Assembly (NCBI RefSeq): GCF_932526225.1
Contig: NC_064043.1
Coordinates: forward strand, 14,258,085-14,322,084
Source of the DNA: Nematostella vectensis
Taxonomy: Eukaryota > Cnidaria > Anthozoa > Actiniaria > Edwardsiidae
Reading direction: 5' to 3'
Length of the DNA: 64,000 nucleotides
The translations under genes were made by a program, and so were the position numbers. Positions 61,244 to 64,000 of the stretch are shown here, in pieces. The notes beneath the pieces are model-generated. The model was given only the letters and a program-made list of their open reading frames with translations. It was not told the DNA's origin and did not search any database. How positions within the stretch are numbered: position 1 is the first letter of the stretch; the number at the start of each line of letters is the position of its first letter.

Positions 61244-64000
61244 ATGGGAAACAGACAAGGAATCGGCCTACAAATCGCTTTTGTTCTGGTCTTGTTGCTG
61301 ATAAGGATGCAGGTAAAGAGATATTACTTTATTTTCCTTTCTACCGTAATTTCTCAACAGTGTTTTGAATGAGATGGGGGTGTGCGCATTTTCAAGAACG
61401 TGATTGGCTGGCAATTTTGCTTGCCACTGATTGGGGGGATTGGATGATTACCGTCTCTGATTGGTTATCGTTTGCGTAGGGGAAGCACCTTGACATATTG
61501 TTTTCTCTTGGGGTTTTGTGAGAATTGGATGTGTTTTTAAGCTTAGTTTATTTTGAGAGACAATTTAATCTTTTTATGGCACTTGTTTGAAGTTGTTTAG
61601 TCGGTTACCCCCATTTTTTATTTGCTCAAATTGTTAAATATATACGGAAAAATGATATACTGAAAAAAGAAAAAAGTTGGCTTGTAGAAGTTTTTTTTAT
61701 TTTTTCTTAAAAGCCGTAAAAATACTTCAGAATGGCGCTTTTTACTGTATAAATAGTGGCGAAAACAGTGTCTTTTAGTGCGATCTCTTAAAATGTTTTT
61801 TTAAACGTTTGCTACTATGGGTTATTGTTTAGAAGATCGGATTTTGGCAGCTCGACAAATAGAACATAATTTTCTAAAGACTATAGGCACTACTTTTGAA
61901 AACTAAGAGTTGTGATTTTTCCTCGCACGATCAGTATAAACGCGTCAAAAGTACGCCCCTCTGCTGTAAAAGCGAGGTCGGTTACCCCCATTTATTTTAA
62001 CATTTTTTGAAAGCCCTTAACTTCAATATTGTTTATTCCAAGTTTTAAAAAATTCTGGGTTGTAGAACTATTTCAAGAAAATTACCTTAACACATTGACC
62101 CCTCAACCGGCCTGTACCGGCTTTGAGAAGTACCCACAACCCCAAAATTTTATAAATGCAAAAAAATAAAAAATAAAGATACTCAGGCATTAGTCTAAGG
62201 GATAAATGGTCTTGAAGATATGCATCCAACCAAGGTGTTGTGCAACTACTCTTATAAAATAATAGCACAGGTTCTTTGACAAATTTCAAATCGAACAAGG
62301 AAAGAAAAGCAGAATCACCCCTCTCAATAAAACACTCAAAATACCACACAAGGGAGAGAGATCAGCAAACACAGCTCAAGACACAAATAGATACCTTTAT
62401 TCTGATCCTCCAGGTTTATTTCCATGGCCTCCAAACACAATGTCCACTCCTTGAAGGCCTGTAAACCACTTGGATGCCTTTACATATTGCAAAGCATTCT
62501 GGGAGATCCAGGGAAAAATTCACCCCGAAGCCAAACAAATTAATTCCAGGTCATACAGACTGTAAACAATTTTGGAATCAATTTGGTTCCAGAAAAGACA
62601 GCATTTAGGAGAGCTGTGGTGATTCATTAGAAAATTATTTTCTCATCCAGGCAAAGCCAAACAAGAAAAAATCATCATGAATCCACCTTTGCTTGCAAAT
62701 ATCCATAAGCAAAGCATTTAATTATGCCCCAATAGACTTTATGGTGTCCTGAGACACTCTCCTAATACGACGAGGTATTAAAAGTGGGGACCGCAAAGCA
62801 CTGTTGGAAAGCTAGGATACTGCTGACTCGGTGCAGCTGTGTTTGACTTTGACAGGCTGTATAAAACTCAGAATAGGGGGGAGGTATCTGTTTTTAGTCT
62901 GTTTACTTGTAAATTCAGCTAAAAAATAGCCAGGAGTCAATGGGTTAAGGTTGCACCTGCAAATCAATGTATTGTAACCCGCAGTGATTCATGGGTAACA
63001 TTTTAAAATGGGTGAATCCTGGTCTCTGAATGCTATGTGAAAGATCTGTCAAGTCAAAAAATCGATTAACTGTACTGTACGTGTCTAGTGTCATGGGTTT
63101 TCTCTCTATGTTGATAGACAGAATCTGTAATATCAGTGTATCAAAGTATTTCTTATTCATTTTGTTATATGATTATCTTAAGATATTTATCGAGGTATTT
63201 CTCATTCTTATTCTCTTCATTTTGTTATATGATTATCTTAAGATATTTAAGTGCTTGCCCTCAATATAAAATGTCATATATCTGTCTATCTATATATACA
63301 TTCAATTTTAAATAATAACAAAGGAGTTGTAGATTAACATTTGTTTATTTGCTTTCTTATCAGACATGCAAGGCTATACAATGCACCTTTGACCAGTACA
63401 AAGTCTTCCACACAAATGGAACCATTTATTGCAAGATCTGTCCTTTTTGCCCTGAAGGTCAAGGGGTTGAGCCTCTTTGTGGTTCAGACATAACGCCCAA
63501 CATCGAACCCAGATGTGTCAAGTGTGTAGAAGGTATCAACTTCTCAGGGAGTTATGACCAGGAACAATGCCGGCCATGCTACCAGTGTGACAATCAGCTC
63601 GTATCCAAGGAATGTACAGTTACCAGCAACAGGGTGTGCCTGAATAAGTGCAAGCCGAAGTCTGGGATGTACTTTGACATTTTATATCAGGTATGAGAAC
63701 CAACAACATGGAAAAATAAAGTGGAACCAATGTTGTTCAAATACTGCGTCAGCCGAGTGGCAATGTTATGCCATATCTGGTTTCTAGTTGCCAGAAAACC
63801 ATGGAGGTTATGATGAGGTCAAAACTCATCAGAAAAGCTATTGTGGGGAAGTTTACGTCCCAGTAAAAGTGCCAGGAGTTTCATTTTTTTTGATAAACAA
63901 CGAATGCACAACACTTTCAATGCCAGAGAGTGCTGATAGCACACTAAAAGTTAATCTGTTATTGAAGTTTCTACTCCCCTACTAGCCATTTTACTGGCCT
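61244..64000 (+). CDS. Second TNF receptor superfamily gene, 5' part (continues beyond the window)
   Basis: Exon 61138-61312 holds the start ATG (61244) and a 23-codon signal sequence (IAFVLVLLL core) ending in phase 0. Exon 63364-63690 encodes 109 residues with the same cysteine module as the 8-14 kb receptor: CP.CPEGQGVEPLCGSDI, RCVKC, then QCRPCYQC and TSNRVC. A third exon starts at 63788 (acceptor TTTCTAG, phase 0). Its end is unclear, and the open frame stops at 63985. Unlike the first receptor, the ectodomain is split by introns. The tail is out of view, so ZU5/UPA/death-fold content is unknown. Expected to be a secreted or type I membrane receptor. Confidence 0.75.
61313..63363 (+). 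other. First coding intron of the second receptor gene
   Basis: It holds the 862-bp TTAA element (62087-62948) and a direct repeat of TTTTGTTATATGATTATCTT (about 63160 and 63222). No exon-like signal was recognised. Confidence 0.6.
62087..62948. mobile_element. 862-bp TTAA-ended element with inverted termini
   Basis: Left TTAACACATTGACCCCTC and right CAGGAGTCAATGGGTTAA are inverted with three mismatches, and TTAA is at both ends. The right half recurs at 50090-50600. No complete open frame. Confidence 0.7.

Overview
The window is eukaryotic nuclear DNA. It has spliced genes with GT/AG introns, AATAAA signals, many TTAA-, TA- and 8-bp-duplicated miniature transposons, and long simple repeats. 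The gene families (TNF receptors with ZU5/UPA tails, CARD proteins, an FDXACB1-like protein) and the repeat style point to an invertebrate animal, most likely an anthozoan cnidarian. That identification is an inference, not proven from the sequence.

Layout. 0.07-2.6 kb: the 3' end of an FDXACB1-like gene (+). 3.2-3.4 kb: a TTAA miniature element. 3.85-7.63 kb: a complete eight-exon gene (-) encoding a 325-residue UPA-like plus CARD protein. About 250 bp away and divergently oriented, 7.9-14.65 kb: a complete gene (+) for a 790-residue TNF receptor with a ZU5-UPA-death-fold tail. The shared promoter holds an inverted CCAAT box, a CACGTG box and an 11-bp NF-kB-type site. 14.7-17.2 kb: an internally deleted, frameshifted DNA transposon. 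17.2-22.3 kb: repeats. 22.3-38.35 kb and 38.96-50.05 kb: two copies of one segmental duplication. Each copy carries a 21-bp minisatellite (about 264 units against about 12), a two-exon-plus coiled-coil gene (-), decayed copies of the receptor gene's last two exons, a Tc1/mariner-like hairpin element and an (AAT)n tract. Copy 2 alone carries a 659-bp retrotransposon fragment. 51.0-53.6 kb: exons of an unrecognised gene. 55.7-58.2 kb: a 1.38-kb tandem duplication. 59.56-60.31 kb: a hAT-type miniature element. 61.1 kb to the end: the first exons of a second TNF receptor gene (+), whose upstream region carries the same 11-bp kB-type site and a CACGTG box.

How the genes fit together. The receptor and the CARD gene share more than a promoter. 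The four introns that separate the UPA exons, the linker exon and the death-fold exon have the same phases in both genes (0, 0, 0, 1 after an exon that enters in phase 1). This suggests the soluble UPA-CARD protein is a paralogue of the receptor's cytoplasmic tail. A plausible reading is a compact, NF-kB-controlled immune or cell-death module: a receptor, a co-expressed tail-like CARD partner, a second receptor about 50 kb away, and repeated partial duplication of the receptor's 3' end. The domain calls were made by eye, and no database search was possible.
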